Of a DNA stretch of 64,000 nucleotides, positions 1-11,306 are shown in pieces. Each line of letters starts with the position of its first letter. Position 1 is the first letter of the stretch. The stretch covers positions 13,287,346 to 13,351,345 of the forward strand of contig CM055206.1 of assembly GCA_029224185.1 (NCBI GenBank), in the 5' to 3' direction. The notes beneath the pieces are model-generated. The model did not search any database. It was not told where the DNA came from and worked only from the letters and a program-made list of their open reading frames with translations. This DNA is from Karalla daura (taxonomy: Eukaryota; Chordata; Actinopteri; Chaetodontiformes; Leiognathidae). The position numbers and the translations under genes were made by a program.

Positions 1-356
1 CTGTGCGTGTGTGTGTGTGTGTTAGAGAGGGACAGAAATAGCAGGAATGAACGCGTGTGTGTGTGTGTGTGTGCGTGTGCCTGCGCCATCGGGCCTCTCT
101 GCCGAACGCTGCTGCATGAACATCAGTGGCAGCGAGCTCCAGCATCATTTACAGCACCCATCGCCATGAAAACACCCCCTCACGGGAGATGAATAAACAC
201 ATCACAACTGCGCTGCCAAAACAACAACAACAACACAGCAGCAAAAACATTCTCCCTCTTTCATTCCACCTGCGCCGCCGCCGCTCGCTCGCTCGGGTGG
301 CCATTTTCACTCCTCCCAACACTCGAGCCACCGTCAACAACAACAACCGCAGATTA

Positions 357-358
<2 letters not shown>

Positions 359-388
<30 letters not shown>
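359..388 (+). repeat. (AC)15 microsatellite
   Basis: Pure dinucleotide array seen directly. Confidence 0.97.
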
Positions 389-391
<3 letters not shown>

Positions 392-1091
392 CAGGCGCTG
401 TACAATTCTTTGGAGAAACTATTTCTCTGTTGCGAATTTATTCTGGCCAGACAAACCTGGAGGCTGAGAGAGAGTTACGCTCACTTCGACTTGTCAAAGT
501 GCTTTTTCTCGCTTCGGCTCCGCGTCTTTCAATTACTGCTCAGCCTTTGGGCCGCGCTTGATTTGTCGCCAAATGGAAGATAACTGACTTTTTAACTGAT
601 TTCTTTTTTCTTCGGTCTCTCTCTTTCTCTTCCTCTCTCTCTATTTGCCTTGACTCAAGCCTGTCACCTTAAACAGCTACTCAAACCTTTGTCACAAGGT
701 CAGAGAATGAGGTTGGTGATATTCTGGACTCTTTTTAATCGAATAAACCTCATGAGAAGAGAAAGAAAGAGAGGAAAAAAGTCTCTTATCTGTCTCTTAA
801 ACTATTTAAAAATACATCAGTGAGCCAAAAGTTTCACCACTATAATGAAACCTGGCCTTGTAGCTTTAGTGCAAGTCAAAAAACCTATGTGGCTGCTGGA
901 AATACTTTAGCAGCCTGCCAAATTAATCTCCAGCTAAAAGTAGTTCCTGACCATGGAAAAAAAACAAAACGCCCTGCCCAGCTGTTTTAGGAAATTACTC
1001 AGTCTGTAAAGATTATTTTTTGTGACATATCTCTTCTATTGTCATGACGATAGTGACAGCTGGAGAGAGAGACGGAGGAGGTCGAGGGGTG

Positions 1092-1094
<3 letters not shown>

Positions 1095-1163
<69 letters not shown>
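1095..1163 (+). repeat. (AG)n microsatellite, about 34 units
   Basis: Pure GA/CT array, homopurine on plus. Capable in principle of triplex DNA. Confidence 0.97.
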
Positions 1164-1166
<3 letters not shown>

Positions 1167-2530
1167 GAGGACATGCTACAGAGGGACCTGGTTAGATGGA
1201 GCATGAGGATTCAGGGTAAACACTCCAGGTTGCCCTACTTACTATAGCCGGTTTTGATGGAAATATACATATCGTCAGCCTCAAAGCAAAGCTGCCTCAG
1301 TCATATTTTTGGGCCAAATTGAGATACTGGCCTAGCTGTTCTCTCCCAAACCTGATGCATAATTGCCTATGCCCCCAGTCAAATGAAATTCGTATAAAAC
1401 TCCAAAATTGTAAGAGAAAACATACTTAAGTCATGTTAATTCTCTTCAAGATTTTGACAGGTCACTTTTGTTTGATATGAAATTGATACGAAGTCCTGAC
1501 AAATTGAGTTTGCAGATATGCTATTAGGAAGATAATATGTGAGTCACTTTGTGAGGTTTGTCTCTTGAATGAGACAAACAAGGTTAAATTAGAGGGCCAC
1601 AGACGGAGGGGCGACGTTTGAGAGATTTGAGGAGAGAACCAACTATTACTGATTTTATTCCTTTGTCAAACCTGTTGTTATGAAGAGATTCCTCTACAGA
1701 ATGACAACGTGGTTTTAACTCTCACTGTACCATCAAATCTGGATCAATGCAGCTAAAATGCTATGTGTCCGTATGCTGCGTGTATAATGTTTGGACGTTT
1801 GCCAGCATGGGTCAGCAATAGTAACATCTACACATTAACAGAGAGAGAGAGAGAGAGAGACAGGAAGAGGGGAGCGAGGTAGGAGGATGGGGAGTCACCT
1901 GAACCTACAACAGCAAAATGACTGAGTGAGGCTAACCAACAAAGGGAAAGACGCGGAGGCTGCTTCTCTAATCAATGAGACGATTTCTGTGATTTCTCAC
2001 AGGGCTCTTTCCTCGACGCGTGGGAGAAGGCCAGTCAGTGAGGGAGAGAGAGAGAGAGGGAGAGGAGAGTAGATGAGAGGGAGAGAGGGAGAGGAGTAGA
2101 TGAGAGAGAGCAGAAAGTAACAGTGGAAGCAGGCGTGCGGCCGAGACGGTAGCAGACAGGGAAAATGAGTCATACCGAATGTGTCAGTTTATCAAAGTGA
2201 GCCGAGGCCAGATTTGCCTGGTGTAGGAGTTGGCATATGCACCATTCACCTGGCAATTTGCTATTACTCAGCGTCTGAACCAAAAATGGATACTCTACAT
2301 TTCTAGAAAGGCAGGAGTGAGTAGAGCAGACAGACGAATTCCTCCTCAGCTGTTTTTCAAAATCACGTGTTCCTGTGAATCAGTCTATCATGAATAATAG
2401 ACGAGTGCTTGCTGTAGTTTTGAAGGCTTGCTCTTACTTTACTACATGTTAGGAAATGCATTGTTTCGGGAGCAAAGATTACTACTATCTACCATGTGAA
2501 GAGCTCGGGATGCCATCCTTGTGTATTTAC

Positions 2531-2674
2531 CCTGGCTGTGTCTGGGTTCTCGGCCACCATGAACATGAAGTTGAGGTTGACCAGGTCCGTGCCGCTGCAG
2601 ATGCAGATGATGCAGCCCTCCAGGTCCGCCTCCGTCTTCCCGATGGCCTCGAACGAGGACAAGATCTTTGGGTC
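2531..2674 (-). CDS. plcb4: plcb4 fourth coding exon (residues 76-123)
   Basis: Forty-eight codons, beginning DPKILSSFEAIGK and ending MVAENPDTAR, with the central SGTDLVNLNF strand of the PH domain. The acceptor is CTTCCTCAG and the donor AGG|GTAAATAC. The next expected PLC-beta exon (starting near a W-V-E-G motif) was searched for by eye on the minus strand from 2530 to 1 and not found, so it should lie left of the window. Confidence 0.93.
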
Positions 2675-5600
2675 CTGAGGAAGGGAGGCAAGCGAGACAC
2701 AGGCTCAGATCAGTTAACGCCAAGTAATGTGTGGTGTCTAGAGAGAAGGGACAGGAAGTGGAGGTCTTCATCTCCTCATCTGGTATTGTTCCAGTAAATG
2801 GCTGCTGGTGGCATGACACAATGGGGAAGGAGCCAAGACAGACAAGCCTCAGGATGCTGTCAAGTGTTAGATACTGAATGTGACATGTTTGTTTTGTTTT
2901 GGAGATTTAAAGCTGTCTGGCAGGCTGAGAGGGATAAGATGCTTATCCATCAGTAAGGAGCAACGATGCAAACTTTCAAAGACATCCATAAATGCTCACT
3001 TGTTTGTTTCCCCTGAATCTGCAAGACGCAACTTCTGTGAATCCAGATTTCAAGAGGAATGGCTGACATAATGTTAACATGTGTTGTTTGGACTTTTATG
3101 CTGCTTGTATTCACTCAACATAGTCGGGATATTTGCTTGTATTCACTCAACATAGTCGGGATATTTGCGGTCGTTTTTGATCTCAATTAAAAAGGACAAA
3201 AATGGACAATAGGGACTTCAGCACACATAATCAAAGTCAGGAAGCTATGTAGATAATCATGTGCTGTAAAAAAAAAGCACAATCACACAACAAGCTTGTA
3301 TACAATAGGCGATGGTGTCCAAAAGGTTCGACACATCACATTAACCCCATCCAGTGGCTAATAAACTTTAATTAACTCTGCATGTGGGTCATGCTTGATG
3401 TGACCAGCTAATGATGTGAGGCACCAGAGGAAAAATAAGACTGACCTTATTATTGGTCCAGGCTACATCTACAGGGGAAGCTAAATAAGTCTTAGCATTA
3501 TGCTTCGTCCTTTTTCACCCTCAATCTTCCAATATTTGTTTCACATTTGAGGCAAAACGAGCAAACTACAAACACTGAAACAATTACAGCAGCCGAAACT
3601 TTTTTTATGAGTTCGGTCTGACATGGATGAAAACTCCTGCACATTCTGCGAAACAAAAGAAATGAAATGGAAAGATAAAACACATTTTCTCTCACTATTA
3701 CAAACGCAGCGGGACCTCTGCCTCCCTTCTCCTCAGATTTCACTGTGCCACGGAAGATAGTAATGCATGATTGAATTAACAGCAACAGGCAACAGGGCTC
3801 GGCTGTTTTAAAACCCCAGCCAGCGACCCCGAAATGCAATTCATCTTTTCTCCGCTGATTGGATTATGTGAAACAGCTCTCGGGGCTTGTGTAACCACGT
3901 TACAAGCTCTGAGGAGAAGCCCTGCTATGGCTCGTCCTTACTCTCTGCTACTTACAGAGCACTATGGAGCCTTTGAACAAACAGGAGGAGCGGAGTCGAA
4001 GGCAAACAGACCACCGCCTGCTGCCAGCAGCGCTCACGCAGCCTGCTAATGGCTCCTCCACACACCACACACTCTCGTCCGGCCTTTTCGGCTTCTCGGG
4101 GCGGCTCGACGGGTTTGCATCCTGATTAGGGGTGAAGCCACGCAAAGGTATGATGTGGCTCCACATCAGAGAAAAGATGAATCTTCGAGAATCACTTTTA
4201 GGACTTAAGAAAGAAGTCGGAGGCACTACTGAAACAAAAAATGAGAAGCCTTTGTTAATAATAACCGTTTTTAGGAAAAAATAAATTGAATCTTTTATCT
4301 GTGAGCTTTTTGAGCATTTCATACATAAACCAGCAGCTCGCTGGCTGCAATTCATTACAGTTTTTTGCAATATAAAAGCGATATTTCTAAAATTTGGACA
4401 AATTACTGTGTTATGCATCAAGAACCATAATTCTTGTCCAGTCTTTCCCCACGACATCCCACAGTTTTCCTAAGATTTCATGCCATTAGACTCCACTTAA
4501 AGGAGGATGGACGTCCAATACTTTACTTCATTAGATATTTTGATTCGATTTAGAGAGAGTTCAGTCTCACTATGCATCGTGCCATCTTGCTTGAGGTGGA
4601 CATAAGTCGTGGCCGGTGACGTGTCAATGTGAAAAAGGTGCTTAAACTACACTTTTGCAATAAACTTCGACTTTGACAGGTCTGACAAACCACCTCCTGA
4701 GAGCGTAAAACTGTTTTCGTTTTTTGTTTTTTATGTAGGTGTTTCCATTACCAGCTTTTTTTATTGTGATATTATAGGAGGAGTAATGGGGAGATTGTGT
4801 TTCTTGAGGGTCTCACCTTTGGGACTGCGCCGACGCGGATGCTGTTGATGAGGGAACACTCGAGAACCTGGCCTTCCTGCAGGAACGAGATGAGAGGAGG
4901 GGGAGGGAGGGAGAGAGGGAGGGAGGGATGAGATTGCAGGCAGGGACAGACGGGGACAAAGGAAGCAAGCCGGCGCGGCTTGTTTGTGACTTTTCCAATT
5001 ACTTCTAATAGTTAAGCTCACAGCAGCGACACCACGACCTCGCGGCGTTTGACGGCAGCAATTAATGGAACATCGGGCAGCGTTCATGTCTTTCTCGTAA
5101 TCAAATTTCAGGCAGCTATGGCATTTATTCTCTCGGGGGGAGAAAGGAATACAGAAAAGATGGATGGAGAAAGTTTCATCCGTGCCTCCCCGAGGCAGAT
5201 TGTGGAAAATGAAGGATTTTTTGGATTCTCTGTATTCTCTCTTGTGATTTGAAAAACCATGTTGAAAAAATGTGCTTTTAAAATGAATGTTTTTTTCTTC
5301 TGTCATGGTGATGAAACAGTGGCCAATTGTTTGCTTGGAGGACCAGACTATTTGATTAGCAGAAACACCACCTGTAACCACTTATACCCTCAGTCTGATG
5401 CTTTAAATACGAACAAATGTTTTTAACTTGGCCCGGACACTGAACGCTTCATTAGGGAAGCACGGTAAAATACCGGTTCAGCACGGTGAGGGTTAGGGTC
5501 CGGGTTATTCTTTCCTCGATGTTCTTTTACTCTTGAAACAACAGAACCCACAAGGACGGAGATTATACCTTTCCTTCGTTCTTCCAGGTGATGAAAAAGC

Positions 5601-8041
5601 CATACTCGTCCACCTTCACTTGACAGTTGGGTTCAAAGATGTACGGATCCTGCAGGGGGAGAACGGCTTTCATCAATACAAGAGTGAGGAGGGGGTATTT
5701 CATCGATCACAAGGTCCTATTTGACAAGGGAAGACATTAAACAGCCAAGCTTTTAACACACACACACAAACACACAATGCAATTCGTTCTCCGAGGTGTA
5801 CCTGAAACGCACACATGTGCAGAAGGCACATACACAGAAGGTATGCGCAAATACATGCGGTATGTACACACGTTGGGTGTGCACACAGACACGCTGTCAG
5901 TGTGTACACAGAGACACAGTCAGTATGTACACAGACACGCAGCACGCTGGAGGAGAAAGCTGGAGGCAAACACCAAGGAGGAATTAATGTGACTGGCATG
6001 AACTGTTAAATGCAAACATCATCCGTCTGGAAACCGTGTTGAGCATTAAGAGACGGCTCAGCCAAGCTACTGTCATGCCACTGCACACACACGCACGCAC
6101 ACACAAACTGCACCTATCCTTCCCAGCTCCACTTAACATTAGCCTCTTTGTCTTCCCCACACATTTCTCATTCAGCCCAATCAGATGCTGGAAGCCGTGA
6201 CTTGGCTTGATGAGCGGTTTTGTCAGACTGCGTGTGTTTCGTTCCATTCAGACTCAGGCGTCTGAGGGGAGAAGTGAGAAACAGCAGCGGAGAGAACGGC
6301 TGCTGTGTCACTGCAGCTCGAGCAGGGGCGAACGGTCTGGAAGACACGCACGCACACCACCAGACGTTTCATTATTTCAGGATGTTGTTTTCCCTGGCTG
6401 AACAGACTGAGCTTGCTTCTTATTCGGGTAGATCAGGCCATCCGAAGGTACCATAAAAACCCTGTTAAACAAGTCTTTTTTCTTCCATTTAGGAAATAAT
6501 GAGAGGGCTGTAAGTGCAGTTGGAAGTCCTCCATGTAAACCAGGACTGACAGAAACTTCAGTGACACGCAATGAAGTCGCCTCTATCGAAGGAAAAAGGC
6601 TCCAAAGAGTCTCGACTTTTTGGCCATACGGCAGGTTAGTGTTACGCCATCAGCTCATAAAGCTGAAGGCTTGAGGGAACATTCAGTCTTAAAACATACA
6701 GAAAAGAAACTGAAGGTTCATCTGTCTAAGGGTGGACAAAGGTTTGTGTCATTAGCAATATGGCGGTGACCTTGATATATACTGACTGGGTTGATGCAGC
6801 ATCTATATACTGTATATCGATGTGTTGAACCCAGTCTTACTTGTCCCCTCCAACACAGAGAGGTTTGAACCAACATTCATCTGAATGAACATCACCATGT
6901 CTGCATAAAACCATGTTGACCTGATGTAACTCATCCACATCCGTACCATTAAGGGTATTCATTCACTATCTCACCATATACACACACACACACACAGACA
7001 CACACGCACACACACCCTCGAGCCTCTAACAAGCTAGATCAACATGAGTCACTGTGGTGAAAACACAGGAAGTCATGCCACTCTGCCTTCTGTCCAGCAA
7101 GTGCAGAAAAACAAACAGCTGAGACTTGTGTGTTATTCATAAAAAACCTGTTTATTCTTATCCTCGCACACCTCATTTTGTTGTTTCATCCACGTGCTTA
7201 TTTGCCACATTGTCAGTCTTCTTTTTTTTGTGCCTTAACACTGCATTTATAATAGGTCAGCACTACCAGCTCACACTTCAGTACAGAAATACAACTGTGT
7301 GCAGCAGGCAAGTCTATTTTAATTTATCTCTTTATGCCATTTTACCTGTTCAGTCCAAATGTCCACAGCAACATTATGACCTGAGGACGGATCTGGCCTG
7401 TGGGACTTTTATAGAATTATGCAGAAGGAGCGAGTCAACAGAGAGCAGTGTTTACTAGTGTTTTCTGACCTCTTTTACTCTGCCCTCCATCAGCTGTCAG
7501 TCAATATGAGGCTGTTCAGTCTCCATGGAAACCAAACATCAGCCAGATCCTAAGTGATTGATTTCCAATTAAGGAGGAGGTGAATGACACACACACTCAC
7601 ACACTCACACACTCCCACACGCACACAACCTACCCTTGTTAGCACACTGCATTAACCTCCATTCAGGGCTGAACAAAAAAAAAAAAAAAAACAGAAAAAA
7701 AAAAACGATCACCTCCACACACCAACTGCAATCACACACAGGAAGCCTTTTGGCTGTTTGCGTGACTCCTCACCGAGGATCCCATTGACCTCTGACCTCC
7801 CTGCCTGGACCTGGCAAAGAGCGGAAACTAATCCGTAACCTCTTAAGTCCCAAGACAAAAACTAATGCATTATTGTAAATCCATAGGACGCTGAAAGCCT
7901 CCCCCCGCTGACTCACTGCGGCAAGCATGGAGAACAACAGAAAACTGAAGTATCACTGCTTCAGTGCTGGATAGTTATGTTTTGGACCAGACAATAAGAA
8001 CTGTATGTAGTCTTCAGTATAAGACTCTGAACTGCTCTGAA

Positions 8042-8075
<34 letters not shown>

Positions 8076-8177
8076 ACAAACATGCATTACCTGTCTCTAC
8101 CATCTGTCACTCTGTGGGGTTTCACTGAGAGCAGAATGTTTTGAGGAAAGGATCCATGCTGTTTATCAAATTTGTGC

Positions 8178-8227
<50 letters not shown>

Positions 8228-11200
8228 TCCTCTATCAGAGAGTCTGCTACAGAACATGTCCGTGTCAGCGGGTAGACTCTGCAAACGTCATTTGAATCGA
8301 AGCAGATGTCCCCTGCGGGCTTTGTATTTGCCAGGGAATAGACTAACTGTTCACACAAACAAACACAAACACCCCAAATGAAAGTCGTTTGTAAATGGAA
8401 GATGTTACTACCACGCGTTTATCAATCGGGCATCGAGAGGCACGAACCCACTTTGCTGTTGAATTAAAGGCATTTTTCTTGCCTGCTTGTCTGCCTCCTA
8501 ACACTAGGTGGCAATTCGAGTCATTTAAGCAGGTTAATGTGGACGCTTTCCAGGTTCCCACTGTCACCTTATTTCAAAACATTAAGCGGAGGTCATCGTC
8601 ATCATCTTCGAAGGAATGGTCACAGCTGGGAGCTTCTGCTGTCTGACCTGCTGTTCTCTTGTGACTTCCTTCTAGTTCTTCCTCAAGACCGGCTTTCTGG
8701 TAAGTTCAGGGTCCAGGGTCAAAGGGGGGTTGTGGAACATGTGTACATGCATTGTCCAGTTTCAAATGAATTTAGATGCAGAAGAAAATTGATTTCCAAC
8801 AGGCATTACCTATGTGTCTTAGTCAGACCAGAGAGGTCCAGGACTAACACGTTTACATACACTTTAACTGTCCAGTTACACACGCATTAAGACCATAATT
8901 AGTCCCCCCCCCCCAAGTCCAATATAAAGGCACTGGTTGACTTGTCGGAGTTAAGGATCTATTGAGTCCCTCGGTGACAGAAATCAGTGGAGTGCTGCGG
9001 CTGACACCCTTATCTCTACCCTTTAAGGTGACTGGTACAAGTCGACCTTATTCCCATTCAGGCCAGTCCTAACCCTGGCTTATATTCACAGCAGCAACAC
9101 ACCGAGGACTTTCTTCAGAGGCACGCCGGCCCAGTTTCATGGCTCACTTTGACACGGCTGTGGATCTGATGATGCTTCTCCCTGCGCTCTTTCAAGTTTT
9201 TCTTCTCCGCTTAAGAGGGATCCTCCTCCCACCGCTGATGCCCACATAAACGGCGAGGACTGAGGGGATTTCCTGATGTGTGTGCACAGGCTGCCTGTGT
9301 GTGTGTTGTGTGTGTGTGTGTGTGCATGCGGGTGCACGAACGTGTGTGTGTGTGTGTGTGTGTGTGACACACTTTGCCTTTGCTCTGCAAATGGCCTAGC
9401 TAAGTGTCCTGATTAAGTTAGTTGGAGGAAACGTGGGCAGAAAACAGGCAGACATACATACATGGGTCACAGATGTACAGATAGTTATTGACCATGAGTG
9501 GGGGGAAACTGCTCGTTACACCTGGCCCACAAAACTATGAAATCAAGGGTTTTTTTAGTATGTCCTAAAAAACAAAAATCAGCACAAAAATCCCCGAAAG
9601 CAACAGTTTGGTATCAGTCCATCAAAACAACAAAAACAGATAACGAGTGTCACTCTCCCCAAAATTATTATTATTTCTGCAGAAGTGAAACCCCGAGTCA
9701 GTTTGTCTAATTCAATTTGCGCGTATGGCCTCTGAGCTCCAAACGCACTAAACTCTGTGATTTACAAGCGCCGTTAAAATAAATAAAGTTACCGCGCTTC
9801 GGTGCTTCAGATTCAGCCAGAGCTCCCTCTGATAAACAACGTCGCACAGGCGGCTAAAACCTCCTTCAGAGGCAGAATTTGTGATTTCTCTGACCTTGGT
9901 TCGCTTCTCTGATCAGGCAGGGGGTTTCTCCGTGTGGAGTTTGTATGTCCTTCCAATGGCTGTGTGGGTTTTCTCTAGATATTCCAAATCCTTCCAACAG
10001 TCCAGGTCTCTAAATTGCCCCTAGGTGTGAGTATGAGAGTAATTGGTCTGTGTGTGTGTGTGTGTGTGTGTCCTGGTGACCTGTCCTCACTTTGCCCTGT
10101 GTGTACTGGGAATGGTTAGGTATGAAGTGGGTTAAGAAAATGAGCACAAGGCACAGAAAAATACTTTTTAAAGTCTCCAATAATTCACCATAAGGAGTCG
10201 GGAAACCCTGTCCTCACATGCACAGAGTTGGATGTCAGCCTTCATGCTGGACATTATCAAGCCCTTCACAGAGCTGAACCTCCAGCTCCCCAGCTCTGCT
10301 TTCAGATGTGAAACCATTTGAAGTCAAATTAAAGCCGCTTGCAAGAGCCACTGGAGTGGGGCGAGAGTGTTGACTCTCCTACCCGACTCGACGAGAAAAG
10401 CCTGCTGCTCTAATGCCTCGATATGCTGGCCAGAGTCCTTTGGCTGTTTACTTTGAGGACAGGAAAGGCAAACAAAAGGACGTGCGTATAATTTGCTCTG
10501 CCTTTTAATGTGGGACCAGCGGACTTCCCAGATTATGCGCAGCACCAAAGAATCTGGGTGCAAAGCGACATCCTGCTTCTTAAAAACTCGCTCAGACTCA
10601 GGCTGATTGACTACCTACAGAACCAGCTGTGGACACGCTGTCCTCCCTACCGTCTGACATCACGGTCACCTGACACCCGGCAGAGGAGAAGCAGCTCCAG
10701 CCACTGCAGAGGTTATTGTGATATACGTGTTCAATAATTTAGTACTGCTCTTGAAAGATGTCATAAAACTCAAACGGCCCTAGAGAGGCTTAGGATTTCC
10801 TGCCAGCACAGAGGATAGACCCAGATATGTAGAAGTGATACAGCTTAAATATTATCAATATACATCATCTGACATTAGAAAGCTTTGTTTTTAGCTGTGT
10901 AACACATCCTGATGGATACAGACTCACCATCTTAGCTTTGTGATACTGAACAACAGTATCACTTTAAGCACCTCTTGCATCTCTGGAGATTTATCCTTTC
11001 ACATCACACAATGTAAACTTGACATTTACACACTTGTACGGTGAGATCACACACACACACACACACACACACGCACGCACACACATATGAGTGCTGGTTG
11101 AGACTCGGCATAGACACGCTGCAGACAAGCAGTCGCCATGCAGGAGCTATTTAATGAGGCTGATCAATGTGGCCTGGCCACTGCTGTGGAGCTCTGACTA

Positions 11201-11259
11201 CAACAACAGTGGTGTATCAGGTTATAATGGAGACGCCTTTGCTTTCTGTGTGTGTGCGT

Positions 11260-11306
<47 letters not shown>

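Larger units (their letters stand above)
1..2530 (-). other. plcb4: plcb4 intron, partial, left edge
   Basis: Continuation of the gene beyond coding exon 4. It holds a (TG)n tract at the very start, (AC)n at 359-388, a long (GA)n at 1095-1163, shorter GA-rich patches near 1841-1861 and 2042-2110, and a CpG-rich patch at 270-310. No coding exon seen. Confidence 0.7.

Noticed and set aside
149..388. Minus-strand ORF beginning with repeated Cys-Val and containing MATRASERRRR
   Set aside because: The start is translation of an (AC)n array and the rest is a CpG-rich patch; no known protein and no splice context supports it.
2442..2819. Longer minus-strand ORF covering plcb4 exon 4 in another frame
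   Set aside because: Frame shadow of the PH-domain exon; the real frame gives DPKILSSFEAIGK and has correct splice sites.
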